NCBI RefSeq assembly: GCF_002564105.1
Contig: NZ_PDBX01000001.1
Location: forward strand, 4,030,001 to 4,094,000
DNA length: 64,000 nt
Source: Collimonas sp. PA-H2
GTDB taxonomy: Bacteria; Pseudomonadota; Gammaproteobacteria; Burkholderiales; Burkholderiaceae_D
Direction of reading: 5' to 3'
This document shows, piece by piece, positions 54,076-61,688 of the stretch. Made by a program: the position numbers and the translations under genes. Positions within the stretch are counted from its first letter, which is position 1, and the number at the start of each line of letters is the position of its first letter. A model generated the notes under the pieces. The model was not told where the DNA came from. It did not search any database and saw only the letters and a program-made list of their open reading frames with translations.

Positions 54076-54783
54076 TCAGCGTTTCTTGACGGAGCCGGAA
54101 CCCATGATGCTGGAGCGCACCTGCGGGTCGCCGAGATAGGATACATCACCGGAGCCGGCGGTGGAAACCGACAGCTGCTTGCTGGCATAGACATGGGCGT
54201 CGCCGCTGCCGACGATCGACACGTGGGTGCTTTCCGCCATCAGGTCGAAACCGTCATAGTCGCCGCTGCCGGCGATCGAGACGCGCAGATCGCGGGTCTT
54301 GCCCTTGACCTTGATATCGCCGGCACCGGCGATGGAGGCATTGACGTTGGGCGAATTCAGCTCGCCGTTGACGGAGCCGGAACCGGCGATCGAGATCTTG
54401 ATGGCGTCCTTCGCGCTCAGCTTGCCGACCACCTTGAGATCGCCCGAGCCAAAGATGCTGAGACCGTTGACGTCAGGTGCGGTGAGGTAGACGTTGATGT
54501 CGTGATGGCTGCTGCCGCTGAAAATCACGCGCAGCACCGAACCGCTGACATCCAGCCGGACCCGTGAAGCGAGCCCGCTTTCAGCTTCGATCACGGCCGG
54601 CTTGGCCGGCCCCTGGGTCAGGTAGACGTTCACTGCGTCCATGATTTCGACCTGCTGGAAACTGCCTACCTGGCGTTCCGTCTTGGTCACGTCCGCAGCC
54701 GCGCTGGAGCTGTAGCCGAGCAATGGAATCATTGCGGCGGCGGCCAGTGCAAAAAAGAGGGCAAAACGTGATGGCGCTTTCAT
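54076..54783 (-). CDS. Secreted head-GIN (DUF2807) domain protein
   Basis: A 235-residue protein with a signal peptide (FALFFALAAAAMIPLLGYSSSAAA). The mature part is a right-handed beta-structure built from repeats ending in GSG or GSGD: LSIFGSGDLKVVGKL, ISIAGSGSVNGELN, ASIAGAGDIKVKG, VSIAGSGDYDGFD, VSIVGSGDAHVYA and VSTAGSGDVSYLGDP. Such proteins are predicted adhesive or glycan-binding modules in the envelope. It lies between the kinase and the regulator on the same strand (41 and 20 bp gaps), so it is part of that operon, possibly the sensory output or ligand sink. Confidence 0.83.
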   Translation of the reverse strand: MKAPSRFALFFALAAAAMIPLLGYSSSAAADVTKTERQVGSFQQVEIMDAVNVYLTQGPAKPAVIEAESGLASRVRLDVSGSVLRVIFSGSSHHDINVYLTAPDVNGLSIFGSGDLKVVGKLSAKDAIKISIAGSGSVNGELNSPNVNASIAGAGDIKVKGKTRDLRVSIAGSGDYDGFDLMAESTHVSIVGSGDAHVYASKQLSVSTAGSGDVSYLGDPQVRSSIMGSGSVKKR

Positions 54784-54824
54784 ATGTGCTCCTGTTGCTT
54801 CTGTGGCGAATTTGAGTCGTGGAT

Positions 54825-56210
54825 TTACGCTTTCTTACCGTTGCCGACGACCTGGTAAGGCACTTCAATCGTCGAGCATACGCCGCTCGGTGTGTTGGGT
54901 GCAATCTCCAGCTGTGCAGCGTTGCCGTGCAGCAGTTTGAGGCGATCGCGGATACTTTGCAATCCCAGGCCGGTGCCGTTGCTGGTGACGGCGCCGAAAC
55001 CGAGGCCGTCATCGGTCACGCTGACGCGCAGCTTATTGTCAGCGACTTCGGCCTTGATGCGCAAGGTGCCGCCGTCAGTCTTGCTTTCCAGTCCGTGCTT
55101 GATGGCGTTTTCCGCCAGCGACTGCAGCATCATCGGCGGGAAGGCGGCGCTGCGCAGGCCGTCGGAAACCTGGATGTCGACGATCAGGCGTTCTTCCATG
55201 CGCATCTTCAGCAAGTCCAGGTAAGCCCGCACGATGTCGACTTCGCGGCCGAGCGTGGTGACGGTGGCGGTTTCCCGCATTTGCGGCAGCACTGCCCGCA
55301 GGTACTGGATCAGGCGTTTTTGCATGGCCGAGGCGCGCGGCGGATCGGTTTCGATCAGGTAGTCGACCGAGGCCAGGGTGTTGAACAGGAAATGCGGTTC
55401 CACCTGGGCCTGGATCATTTGCATCTTGGCTTCCGATACTTCGCGCTGCAGGTTGGCGTGCTCGGCGGCGGCGTTGGCTGCCTGGGCACGCGCTTCGGCG
55501 CGCTTCTTGCCGCCCATCAGAGCCTTGGTGCCGAACAGGCCAAGCAGCAGCAGCAGCACAAAATTCACAAACCATTCGGACGACTTCTTCTGGTAGCGGG
55601 CGACCTGCTGCTCGGCTTTTTCGGCCGCCGCTTCATGGATCGCGGCCACCGCGTCGTTGATCGCCTGGTTCACATCCTGGGCGGCATCCGGCGGCAGTTT
55701 CAGGTCGAGGCTGGCGGCGTTAGGTGCGGCCGGCGGCGCAGGCGGTGCGGGTGGTTCCTTGGGTTCTTGCCCGGAGTCGGAAGCCAGCGGCGCTGCCGGT
55801 GGCGCTACCTTGTCGCCGGCGTTGCCGTTTTCGTCGGATGCGGTGCTGGCGGCCACTGCGGCCGAGGCCGGCGTGCTGGCGGCGTCGTTGCTGTCGTCGT
55901 AGGTATATGCCTTGATATGGACGCCGCTGCCGTCGATGCGGATGTCGGCATTGCCCTTGCCGGCCTTGGCCGCTTTGCTGGCCTTGCTGTCATGCCGGCT
56001 GACGCGGTCGATGATCACCACGTTTTCATTCGAAGAAAACAGCGTTTCCTGCAGAATGCTGGCGCCTATCATGACCAGTATCGCAAACAGGAAAAACTTC
56101 CACCATGAGAGTTGTGTAACCCAGCTCGCTATCTTATCGAAGGTCTGCGACAGATAGACTGTGGCAGTGGAAGCATTTTTCTTCAGTGAGTCTAGCGATT
56201 CAGGAGTCAT
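54825..56210 (-). CDS. LytS-type sensor histidine kinase with long extracytoplasmic insert
   Basis: A 461-residue kinase. TM1 spans about 36-57 and TM2 about 213-232; between them is a 155-residue extracytoplasmic region with IRIDGSGVHIKAY (90-102), an Ala/Ser/Asp stretch, a Pro-rich segment (PPAPPAPPAAP) and an Ala-rich helix. The cytoplasmic part has the His_kinase motif VEPHFLFNTLASVDYLIETDPP with His273 and the ATPase N box ENAIKHG (367-373), then DDGLGFG. Such kinases phosphorylate LytTR regulators. The ATG at 56210 is downstream of GGAG; a longer frame exists to 56237. No GAF or PAS domain is visible. Confidence 0.88.
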   Translation of the reverse strand: MTPESLDSLKKNASTATVYLSQTFDKIASWVTQLSWWKFFLFAILVMIGASILQETLFSSNENVVIIDRVSRHDSKASKAAKAGKGNADIRIDGSGVHIKAYTYDDSNDAASTPASAAVAASTASDENGNAGDKVAPPAAPLASDSGQEPKEPPAPPAPPAAPNAASLDLKLPPDAAQDVNQAINDAVAAIHEAAAEKAEQQVARYQKKSSEWFVNFVLLLLLGLFGTKALMGGKKRAEARAQAANAAAEHANLQREVSEAKMQMIQAQVEPHFLFNTLASVDYLIETDPPRASAMQKRLIQYLRAVLPQMRETATVTTLGREVDIVRAYLDLLKMRMEERLIVDIQVSDGLRSAAFPPMMLQSLAENAIKHGLESKTDGGTLRIKAEVADNKLRVSVTDDGLGFGAVTSNGTGLGLQSIRDRLKLLHGNAAQLEIAPNTPSGVCSTIEVPYQVVGNGKKA

Positions 56211-56233
56211 AGAGTGGCAAACCAGGTTGTGCG

Positions 56234-56252
56234 GCAACTTTCAAAGTTGCCG
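56234..56252. promoter_or_regulatory. Inverted repeat upstream of the kinase gene
   Basis: GGCAACTTTCAAAGTTGCC is a 19-bp perfect inverted repeat 24 bp before the kinase start and after the first secreted-protein stop. It lacks a T run on the transcribed strand, so it may be an operator, a mRNA processing stem or an attenuator, adjusting kinase levels against the upstream small genes. Confidence 0.45.
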
Positions 56253-56309
56253 TCATTTTAAACGGAACCGACACGGCAGTCTGGTCGTTTTGCTATACGG
56301 AATTAGGTG

Positions 56310-56573
56310 TCAAAGCGCGCTGAGCGCGGTAGTTGCGTTTTTCTTGCGTGCTATTTTCTTCATGTTCTGCGCGCGGTCCTGCGCTGCATACATGGCTTTT
56401 TCTTCCGCCGTCAGGCGCTTGCCGATGATGACGATGGGCGGCATCAGCAGCGGGATGTCGTCCGACTTGGCGGCGGCCTGCTTGGCTGCTCCGGCGGCCA
56501 TGGCTGGTGCTGCGCTCATGCTCAAGGTCGCTAACAGGGTGGCGGCGACCAGCAATTTAGATGATGTGTTCAT
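56310..56573 (-). CDS. Small secreted protein with one I-I-G-K-R motif
   Basis: About 87 residues (start ATG at 56573, GGAG seven bases upstream; the ATG at 56579 overlaps the ribosome binding site). The signal peptide is MNTSSKLLVAATLLATLSMSAAPAMA. The mature protein contains PPIVIIGKRLTAEEKAMYAAQD, with the motif IIGKRLTAEEK, and a basic Lys-rich C-terminus (KKIARKKNATT). It has no cysteine. It resembles the next gene upstream, which shares GKRLTA(E/Q)EK and the 5' sequence around the start. I do not recognise a named family. Confidence 0.75.
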   Translation of the reverse strand: MNTSSKLLVAATLLATLSMSAAPAMAAGAAKQAAAKSDDIPLLMPPIVIIGKRLTAEEKAMYAAQDRAQNMKKIARKKNATTALSAL

Positions 56574-56631
56574 TTGCATTCTCCGGGGATGGATCTGCGA
56601 CTAAACGATGTTCAAGTGGCAGATAAAGGTC

Positions 56632-56952
56632 TTAGATGACCGCTTTCTTGTGATTGCCTTCTTGCTGCGCCATGACTTTCGGTTCGCGGTTCAGGCGTTT
56701 GCCGATGACGGTGACAGTTGGCAGGCAGTCGTCCTGTTGCGCCAGGGCCAGCTTTTCTTGCGCTGTCAGGCGCTTGCCGACGATGGTCACGGTTGCCAGC
56801 AGGTCGCTGCGGACTGGACGCTTGCCGATGATGGTGATGGTTGGCAGGGTCGAGATTTCCGCTTGCTGCGGTGCTGCCTGTGCCGAGCTGACGCCGATAG
56901 CCAGGGTAGCGATGGACAGGATGGCGATCAGGGCTTTGTTTGCTGTGTTCAT
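56632..56952 (-). CDS. Small secreted protein with three [IV]-G-K-R repeats
   Basis: A 106-residue protein with a signal peptide (ALIAILSIATLAIGVSSAQA). Three decapeptides, LPTITIIGKR (36-45), LATVTIVGKR (52-61) and LPTVTVIGKR (77-86), occur with spacings of 16 and 25 residues. The second is followed by LTAQEK, as in the paralogue. There is one cysteine (Cys76) and an acid/basic tail. The TVTV segment resembles TonB boxes of outer-membrane receptors and the GKR tail resembles dibasic cleavage signals, both inference. It is the first of five leftward genes, with CGGAGAATACAA before the ATG. Confidence 0.78.
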   Translation of the reverse strand: MNTANKALIAILSIATLAIGVSSAQAAPQQAEISTLPTITIIGKRPVRSDLLATVTIVGKRLTAQEKLALAQQDDCLPTVTVIGKRLNREPKVMAQQEGNHKKAVI

Positions 56953-57031
56953 TTGTATTCTCCGTTAAGTGACTTGATGACTTGCTTAGGTGGCTGACGT
57001 TGTTGCATGTCGTCACTTTAGGGAGGGGCAG

Positions 57032-57102
57032 GACAAGTCGCCAGCTGCTTGCGACAAGTTGCAGGAAATGCGGGACAGAATACAAAAAAGCGGGACTGGG
57101 CT
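57032..57102. promoter_or_regulatory. Helically phased direct repeats, candidate LytTR operator
   Basis: GACAAGTCG (57032-57040) and GACAAGTTG (57053-57061) are 9-bp direct repeats with a 12-bp spacer (21 bp repeat distance), the geometry described for AgrA-like LytTR regulators. Weaker GACAGAATA (57074) and GACTGGGCT (57094) continue the spacing of 21 and 20 bp. They lie 80-150 bp before the first secreted protein; TAAAGT on the minus strand (57020-57015) is a possible -10. The rest of the 395-bp gap 56953-57347 shows ATGCAAA-type repeats and GATGA-gaata-TCATC (57298-57312) near cysT. Confidence 0.5.
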
Positions 57103-57347
57103 GCATTGGATTTTTCTTGCTTTTGGCGGTCTGAGAGGCTGCTAGCCCCGCAAGAGGTGGTTTTGCGGGAAAATCCCGGCATTTTTTAGTTGCCTCAAAA
57201 GCAACGAAATATGTGCTGAACTGGGATATTCGGTATTTCTCTTATGCAAATTGATTCTATGCACATGCAAAAAAGTTCGTTCTCTTTATAACAAACCGAT
57301 GAGAATATCATCGTTCTTTAGCCGTATTTGTAATAAGAGGACGATGC

Positions 57348-58220
57348 ATGAGCGCCGCTGTTTTTCCCGCCAACAACCTTGCCAAGCCAGCCGCACCGTT
57401 TCGCGTGATGCCCGGGTTCCGCCTGTCGCTCGGGTTTACACTGTTCTACCTGGCCCTGATCGTCTTGATCCCCTTGTCGGCCGTGTTCCTCAAAACCTTC
57501 ACCCTGAGCTGGGACGGTTTCATCGCCGCCGTCACTTCGGCGCGGGTGATGGCTTCCTACCGCCTGACTTTCGGCGCCTCTTTATTAGCAGCGCTGCTGA
57601 ATGCCTTTTTCGGCGGCATCGTGGCCTGGGTGCTGGTGCGTTATGAATTTCCCGGCAAGAAGCTGATCGACGCCCTGGTCGACCTGCCGTTTGCTCTGCC
57701 CACCGCGGTGGCCGGCATCGCCCTGACCGCGCTGTATTCCAGCAATGGCTGGATCGGCCAGTACCTGGAGCCGCTCGGCATCAAGGTCGCGTTTACCCCG
57801 CTAGGGGTGCTGGTGGCGCTGACCTTTATCGGCCTGCCGTTCGTGGTGCGGACCGTACAGCCGGTGCTGGAAGATGCAGAGAAAGAGCTGGAGGAAGCCG
57901 CCGCCAGCCTGGGCGCCAATCACTGGCAGACTTTTACCCGGGTAATTTTCCCGACGATCTTCCCGGCCTTGCTGACCGGCTTCGCCTTGTCCTTCGCCCG
58001 CGCCACCGGCGAATACGGTTCGGTGATCTTCATCGCCGGCAACATGCCGATGGTGTCGGAGATCACGCCCTTGTTCATCATTACCAAACTGGAGCAATAC
58101 GATTACGCCGGCGCCACCGCGATCGCTGTTGTCATGCTGACAGTATCGTTCCTGCTGCTGCTAGCCATTAACGTACTGCAAGCCTGGACCCGCAAGCGCG
58201 GCCAGTCGGTGAAAGCATAG
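57348..58220 (+). CDS. cysT: Sulfate/thiosulfate ABC transporter permease CysT
   Basis: A 290-residue permease with about six helices. LPTAVAGIALTALYSSNGWIGQYLEPLG, KVAFTPLGVLVALTFIGLPFVVRTVQPVLEDAEKELEEAAASLGANHW (EAA motif) and FARATGEYGSVIFIAGNMP are diagnostic for CysT (CysU). It begins the cysT-cysW-cysA operon, but no binding-protein gene accompanies it; sbp lies at 36553. AGAGGACGATGC precedes the ATG. CysB control is likely. Confidence 0.94.
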   Translation: MSAAVFPANNLAKPAAPFRVMPGFRLSLGFTLFYLALIVLIPLSAVFLKTFTLSWDGFIAAVTSARVMASYRLTFGASLLAALLNAFFGGIVAWVLVRYEFPGKKLIDALVDLPFALPTAVAGIALTALYSSNGWIGQYLEPLGIKVAFTPLGVLVALTFIGLPFVVRTVQPVLEDAEKELEEAAASLGANHWQTFTRVIFPTIFPALLTGFALSFARATGEYGSVIFIAGNMPMVSEITPLFIITKLEQYDYAGATAIAVVMLTVSFLLLLAINVLQAWTRKRGQSVKA

Positions 58221-58229
58221 GAGACTGAC

Positions 58230-59204
58230 TTGAGCGCAAGCGCCAGCAATTTCAATCCGGCCGCCGTTAATGCCGCAACTACGCCGCCCGCCGCCAGGGC
58301 GCAGCCGCGCGGCGAACCTGTCCATGTGCCAAATGCGACGCTGGAACCGTTGTGGGTGCGCACGCTGTTAATGACAGTGGCGCTGCTGTTCCTCACCCTG
58401 TTCCTGGTGGTGCCGCTGCTGTCGGTATTTGCCGAGGCCTTCAAGAAAGGCTGGGAAGCTTATCTGGCGGCGATCATCGAACCGGATGCGGTCAGCGCTA
58501 TCAAGCTGACTTTGCTGACCGCCGCGATTGCAGTGCCGCTCAACCTGGTGTTCGGCATCGCCGCTTCCTGGACCATCGCCAAGTTCGAATTCCGCGGCAA
58601 GAACATCCTGCTGACATTGATCGATCTGCCATTCTCGGTGTCGCCGGTGATTTCCGGCCTGATCTATGTCCTGCTGTTCGGCGCCCAAGGCTGGTTCGGC
58701 CCATGGCTGCGCGAGCACGATATCAAGATCCTGTTTGCCGTGCCGGGCATCGTGCTGGCGACCGTGTTCGTGACCTTTCCGTTTGTCGCCCGCGAGCTGA
58801 TTCCGCTGATGCAGGCCCAGGGCAGCGAAGAGGAAGAGGCCGCCCTGGTGCTGGGCGCTTCCGGCTGGAAGACCTTCCGCCATGTCACCTTGCCTAATAT
58901 TAAGTGGGGTTTGCTGTACGGCGTGATCTTGTGCAATGCGCGCGCCATGGGCGAGTTCGGCGCGGTGTCGGTGGTGTCCGGGCATATTCGCGGCGAGACC
59001 AACACCATCCCCTTGCAGGTCGAGATCCTGTACAACGAATACAACTTCCAGGCCGCCTTCGCGGTGGCTTCATTGCTGGCGTTCCTGGCGCTGCTGACGC
59101 TGGCGCTGAAATCGTTCATCGAATGGCGCTTGCGCGAAACGGCGCCGTTGCTACATCAGCCGCTGCATCAGCCGATACATCAATCAGGACAGGGGCAAGC
59201 ATGA
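58230..59204 (+). CDS. cysW: Sulfate/thiosulfate ABC transporter permease CysW
   Basis: A 324-residue permease beginning with TTG (58230, GGAG upstream). The N-terminus is a 45-residue soluble extension longer than in E. coli. [58 protein letters not shown] (EAA motif) and [34 protein letters not shown] match CysW. The C-terminus ends with repeated [13 protein letters not shown], a His-rich tail. It overlaps cysA by 4 bp. Confidence 0.94.
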   Translation: MSASASNFNPAAVNAATTPPAARAQPRGEPVHVPNATLEPLWVRTLLMTVALLFLTLFLVVPLLSVFAEAFKKGWEAYLAAIIEPDAVSAIKLTLLTAAIAVPLNLVFGIAASWTIAKFEFRGKNILLTLIDLPFSVSPVISGLIYVLLFGAQGWFGPWLREHDIKILFAVPGIVLATVFVTFPFVARELIPLMQAQGSEEEEAALVLGASGWKTFRHVTLPNIKWGLLYGVILCNARAMGEFGAVSVVSGHIRGETNTIPLQVEILYNEYNFQAAFAVASLLAFLALLTLALKSFIEWRLRETAPLLHQPLHQPIHQSGQGQA

Positions 59205-60289
59205 GCATCCAGGTAAGCAATATCAACAAGCGTTTCGGCGGATTCGTCGCCCTGAATAATGTGTCGCTGGAATTCCCGACCGGCGAACTGACCGCGCTGC
59301 TGGGACCGTCCGGCTGCGGCAAGACCACCTTGCTGCGGATTATCGCCGGCCTCGAAGCGCAGGACAGCGGCCAGGTCTTGCTGGAAGGCGAAGACGCTTC
59401 GGCGCGCCATGTGCGCGAACGCCAGGTCGGCTTCGTCTTTCAGCACTATGCCTTGTTCAAGCACATGACCGTCTTTGAAAACATCGCCTTCGGCTTGCGC
59501 GTCAAGCCGCGCGCCCAGCGTCCGAGTGAAGCCGTGATCCGCGACAAGGTCACGCGCCTGCTGGAGCTGGTCCAGCTGGACTGGCTGGCCGACCGCTATC
59601 CGCCGCAGCTGTCCGGCGGCCAGCGCCAGCGCATCGCCCTGGCGCGAGCGCTGGCGGTGGAGCCGCGCGTGCTGCTGCTGGATGAGCCCTTCGGCGCGCT
59701 CGACGCCAAGGTGCGCAAGGAGCTGCGGCGCTGGCTGCGCCGCCTGCATGACGAGCTGCACGTCACCAGCATCTTCGTCACCCACGATCAGGAAGAGGCG
59801 CTGGAAGTGGCAGACCAGATCGTGCTGATGAACAAGGGCAATGTGGAGCAGGTAGGCGCGCCGCAGCAGGTCTATGACAATCCGGCTTCGCCTTTCGTGT
59901 ATGGATTCCTGGGCAACGTCAACCTGTTTCACGGCCGCGTGCACCAAGGCGTGCTGGACAGCGGCGGCATGCGTTTCGCCGCGCCCGACCATGCCGAAGC
60001 GGAAGATGCGCAAGGCATCGGTTATGTGCGCCCGCATGACCTGGAGATCGACCGCTACAGCGCTGGCGGTGAGGGCATCGTGGTGCGGCTCAAGCGCGCC
60101 CACGCCATCGGCCCGCTGGCGCAGCTGGAACTGCAGCGCCGCGATGCCAATGACAACGGCGACGCTGGCCTGATCGAAGCCGTGATTTCCAGCGAACGCT
60201 TCCAGCAACTCAATTTAAAAGATGGCGAAACTCTGCTGGTGCGTCCGCGCCGCCTGCAGGTGTTCGTCGATCAGCCTTCCATCCGCTAA
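59201..60289 (+). CDS. cysA: Sulfate/thiosulfate ABC transporter ATPase CysA
   Basis: A 362-residue ATPase. Walker [11 protein letters not shown]-loop [22 protein letters not shown], signature [15 protein letters not shown], Walker [26 protein letters not shown] and VTHDQEEA are present, with the C-terminal TOBE-like regulatory region ([15 protein letters not shown]). It starts at the ATG within the end of cysW (ATGA overlap), with AGGGG before it. Confidence 0.95.
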   Translation: MSIQVSNINKRFGGFVALNNVSLEFPTGELTALLGPSGCGKTTLLRIIAGLEAQDSGQVLLEGEDASARHVRERQVGFVFQHYALFKHMTVFENIAFGLRVKPRAQRPSEAVIRDKVTRLLELVQLDWLADRYPPQLSGGQRQRIALARALAVEPRVLLLDEPFGALDAKVRKELRRWLRRLHDELHVTSIFVTHDQEEALEVADQIVLMNKGNVEQVGAPQQVYDNPASPFVYGFLGNVNLFHGRVHQGVLDSGGMRFAAPDHAEAEDAQGIGYVRPHDLEIDRYSAGGEGIVVRLKRAHAIGPLAQLELQRRDANDNGDAGLIEAVISSERFQQLNLKDGETLLVRPRRLQVFVDQPSIR

Positions 60290-60299
60290 GGAGAATAAA

Positions 60300-61289
60300 A
60301 TGAATTTCCAGCAATTACGCTCGATCCGCGAAGCCGCCCGTTGCGGCTTCAACTTGACTGAAGTGGCCAATGTCCTGTTCACCTCGCAACCGGGCGTCAG
60401 CCGCCAGATCCGCGAACTGGAAGAAGAGCTCGGCGTCGATATCTTCATCCGCAACGGCAAGCGCCTGATCGGCCTGACCGATCCCGGCAAGGGCATCCTG
60501 AAGATCGTCGAACGGCTGTTGCAGGAGGCAGAAAACCTGCGCCAGGCCAGCCAGGAATATTCCGGCGAAACCAGCGGCACCCTGACCATTGCCGCCACCC
60601 ACACCCAGGCACGCTACGCTTTGCCGCGCGTGGTGCAGGGTTTCCGCGCCAGTTTCCCGGATGTCCGCATCGCCTTGCAGCAAAGCTCGCCTGAGCATAT
60701 CGCCGACTGGGTGATCTCGGGCAAGGCCGATGTCGGCATCGCCACCGAGGGCCTGACCCAGTTCAAGGAATTGATTTCTTTCCCGTGCTACGAATGGAGC
60801 CACGTGCTGGTGGTGCCGGACGGCCATCAGCTGCTGGCGGTCGACGGACCGATCAGCCTGGCTGACCTCGCTGCCTACCCATTGATCACCTACGACATCG
60901 GCTTCACCGGCCGCGGCCATATCGACGATGCCTTCCGCACTGCGGGAATCACGCCTGACATCGTGCTGACGGCGATGGATTCCGACGTCATCCAGCAGTA
61001 TGTCGCGCTCGGACTGGGGATAGGCCTGGTGGCGTCGATGGCGACCGAGCACAGCAGCCAGAACGGCTTGCGCACGATCGATGTGTCGCATCTGCTGGCC
61101 TCCAACGTGACCCGCCTGGCGGTGCGGCGCGGCGCCTATCTGCGCTCCTACACCTATGATTTCATCTTGCAGTTTGCGCCGCAACTGAAGCGCGAAGACA
61201 TCATCGAAGCGCTGCATGCGGAGCCGCACAGCGCCGGCAGCAGCGTGCACAAGGTGGATTTTGAAGAGCGCGTCCTGAAGATCGCCTGA
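60300..61289 (+). CDS. CysB-family LysR-type transcriptional regulator
   Basis: A 329-residue regulator of sulfur assimilation. MNFQQLRSIREAARCGFNLTEVANVLFTSQPGVSRQIRELEEELG is the CysB/Cbl helix-turn-helix pattern, and TIAATHTQARYALPRVVQGFRASFPDVRIALQQSSPEHIADWVISGKADVGIATEG is the inducer domain with conserved THTQARY. Its start is 10 bp after cysA, with AAGGAGAATAAA. It may sense O-acetylserine/sulfate or act as Cbl for sulfonate genes; the sequence does not separate CysB from Cbl. It likely controls the sulfur genes of this window. Confidence 0.93.
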   Translation: MNFQQLRSIREAARCGFNLTEVANVLFTSQPGVSRQIRELEEELGVDIFIRNGKRLIGLTDPGKGILKIVERLLQEAENLRQASQEYSGETSGTLTIAATHTQARYALPRVVQGFRASFPDVRIALQQSSPEHIADWVISGKADVGIATEGLTQFKELISFPCYEWSHVLVVPDGHQLLAVDGPISLADLAAYPLITYDIGFTGRGHIDDAFRTAGITPDIVLTAMDSDVIQQYVALGLGIGLVASMATEHSSQNGLRTIDVSHLLASNVTRLAVRRGAYLRSYTYDFILQFAPQLKREDIIEALHAEPHSAGSSVHKVDFEERVLKIA

Positions 61290-61399
61290 TCCGAGAAGCT
61301 GCTCTAAACAACTGTCAACGGCACCCAGGTCACAGTGCCGTCATATTGCGACGCTACGATTCGTTTGTCTCCTCCGAATCCCTCTTTAGGTTCGGATTC

Positions 61400-61434
61400 A
61401 GCCCGCCGCCGCAAGGCCTGGCGGGCTTTTTTTT
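61400..61434 (+). terminator. Terminator after the cysTWA-cysB group
   Basis: AGCCCGCC and GGCGGGCT form an 8-bp stem with loop GCCGCAAGGCCT, followed by an uninterrupted run of eight Ts. It lies 110 bp past the regulator gene. Confidence 0.92.
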
Positions 61435-61499
61435 GCGTGTTTCCGTACCAGCGGCAGAAAACTCATATAGATCAATGACTTGATCGTTAGGCGATGGAG

Positions 61500-61534
61500 T
61501 TATCCACAGGCATGTTCACAATTTCTGTGGGTAA
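61500..61534. promoter_or_regulatory. Inverted DnaA-box-like pair
   Basis: TTATCCACA (61500-61508) is an exact DnaA box and TGTGGGTAA (61526-61534) is a one-mismatch box on the opposite strand; 17 bp separate them. They lie in the gap 61290-61688 before the NYN gene and after the terminator. They could be regulatory for that gene, or coincidental. Confidence 0.4.
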
Positions 61535-61688
61535 CTTGTATTGGGCGCCAGCCGCTTGCCGCATCTCATCTGCCCTGCATTGTTGGCTATAATCGATGGC
61601 TTGGATGTCTGCTGTAGCGCATGAGTGTCAAGCCCAACCCGTCAAGCCCAGCCCGTCAAGTCCCCCATCATTGGAAAACAATAAATTT

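Noticed and set aside
56234..56252. GGCAACTTTCAAAGTTGCC as a terminator between the small genes and the kinase
   Set aside because: No T run follows on the transcribed (minus) strand, so I list it only as a possible regulatory stem.
61627..61660. Tandem 14-mers near the NYN start as a mobile or regulatory repeat
   Set aside because: Only two partial units (CCCAACCCGTCAAG and CCCAGCCCGTCAAG) with no symmetry; more likely local slippage.
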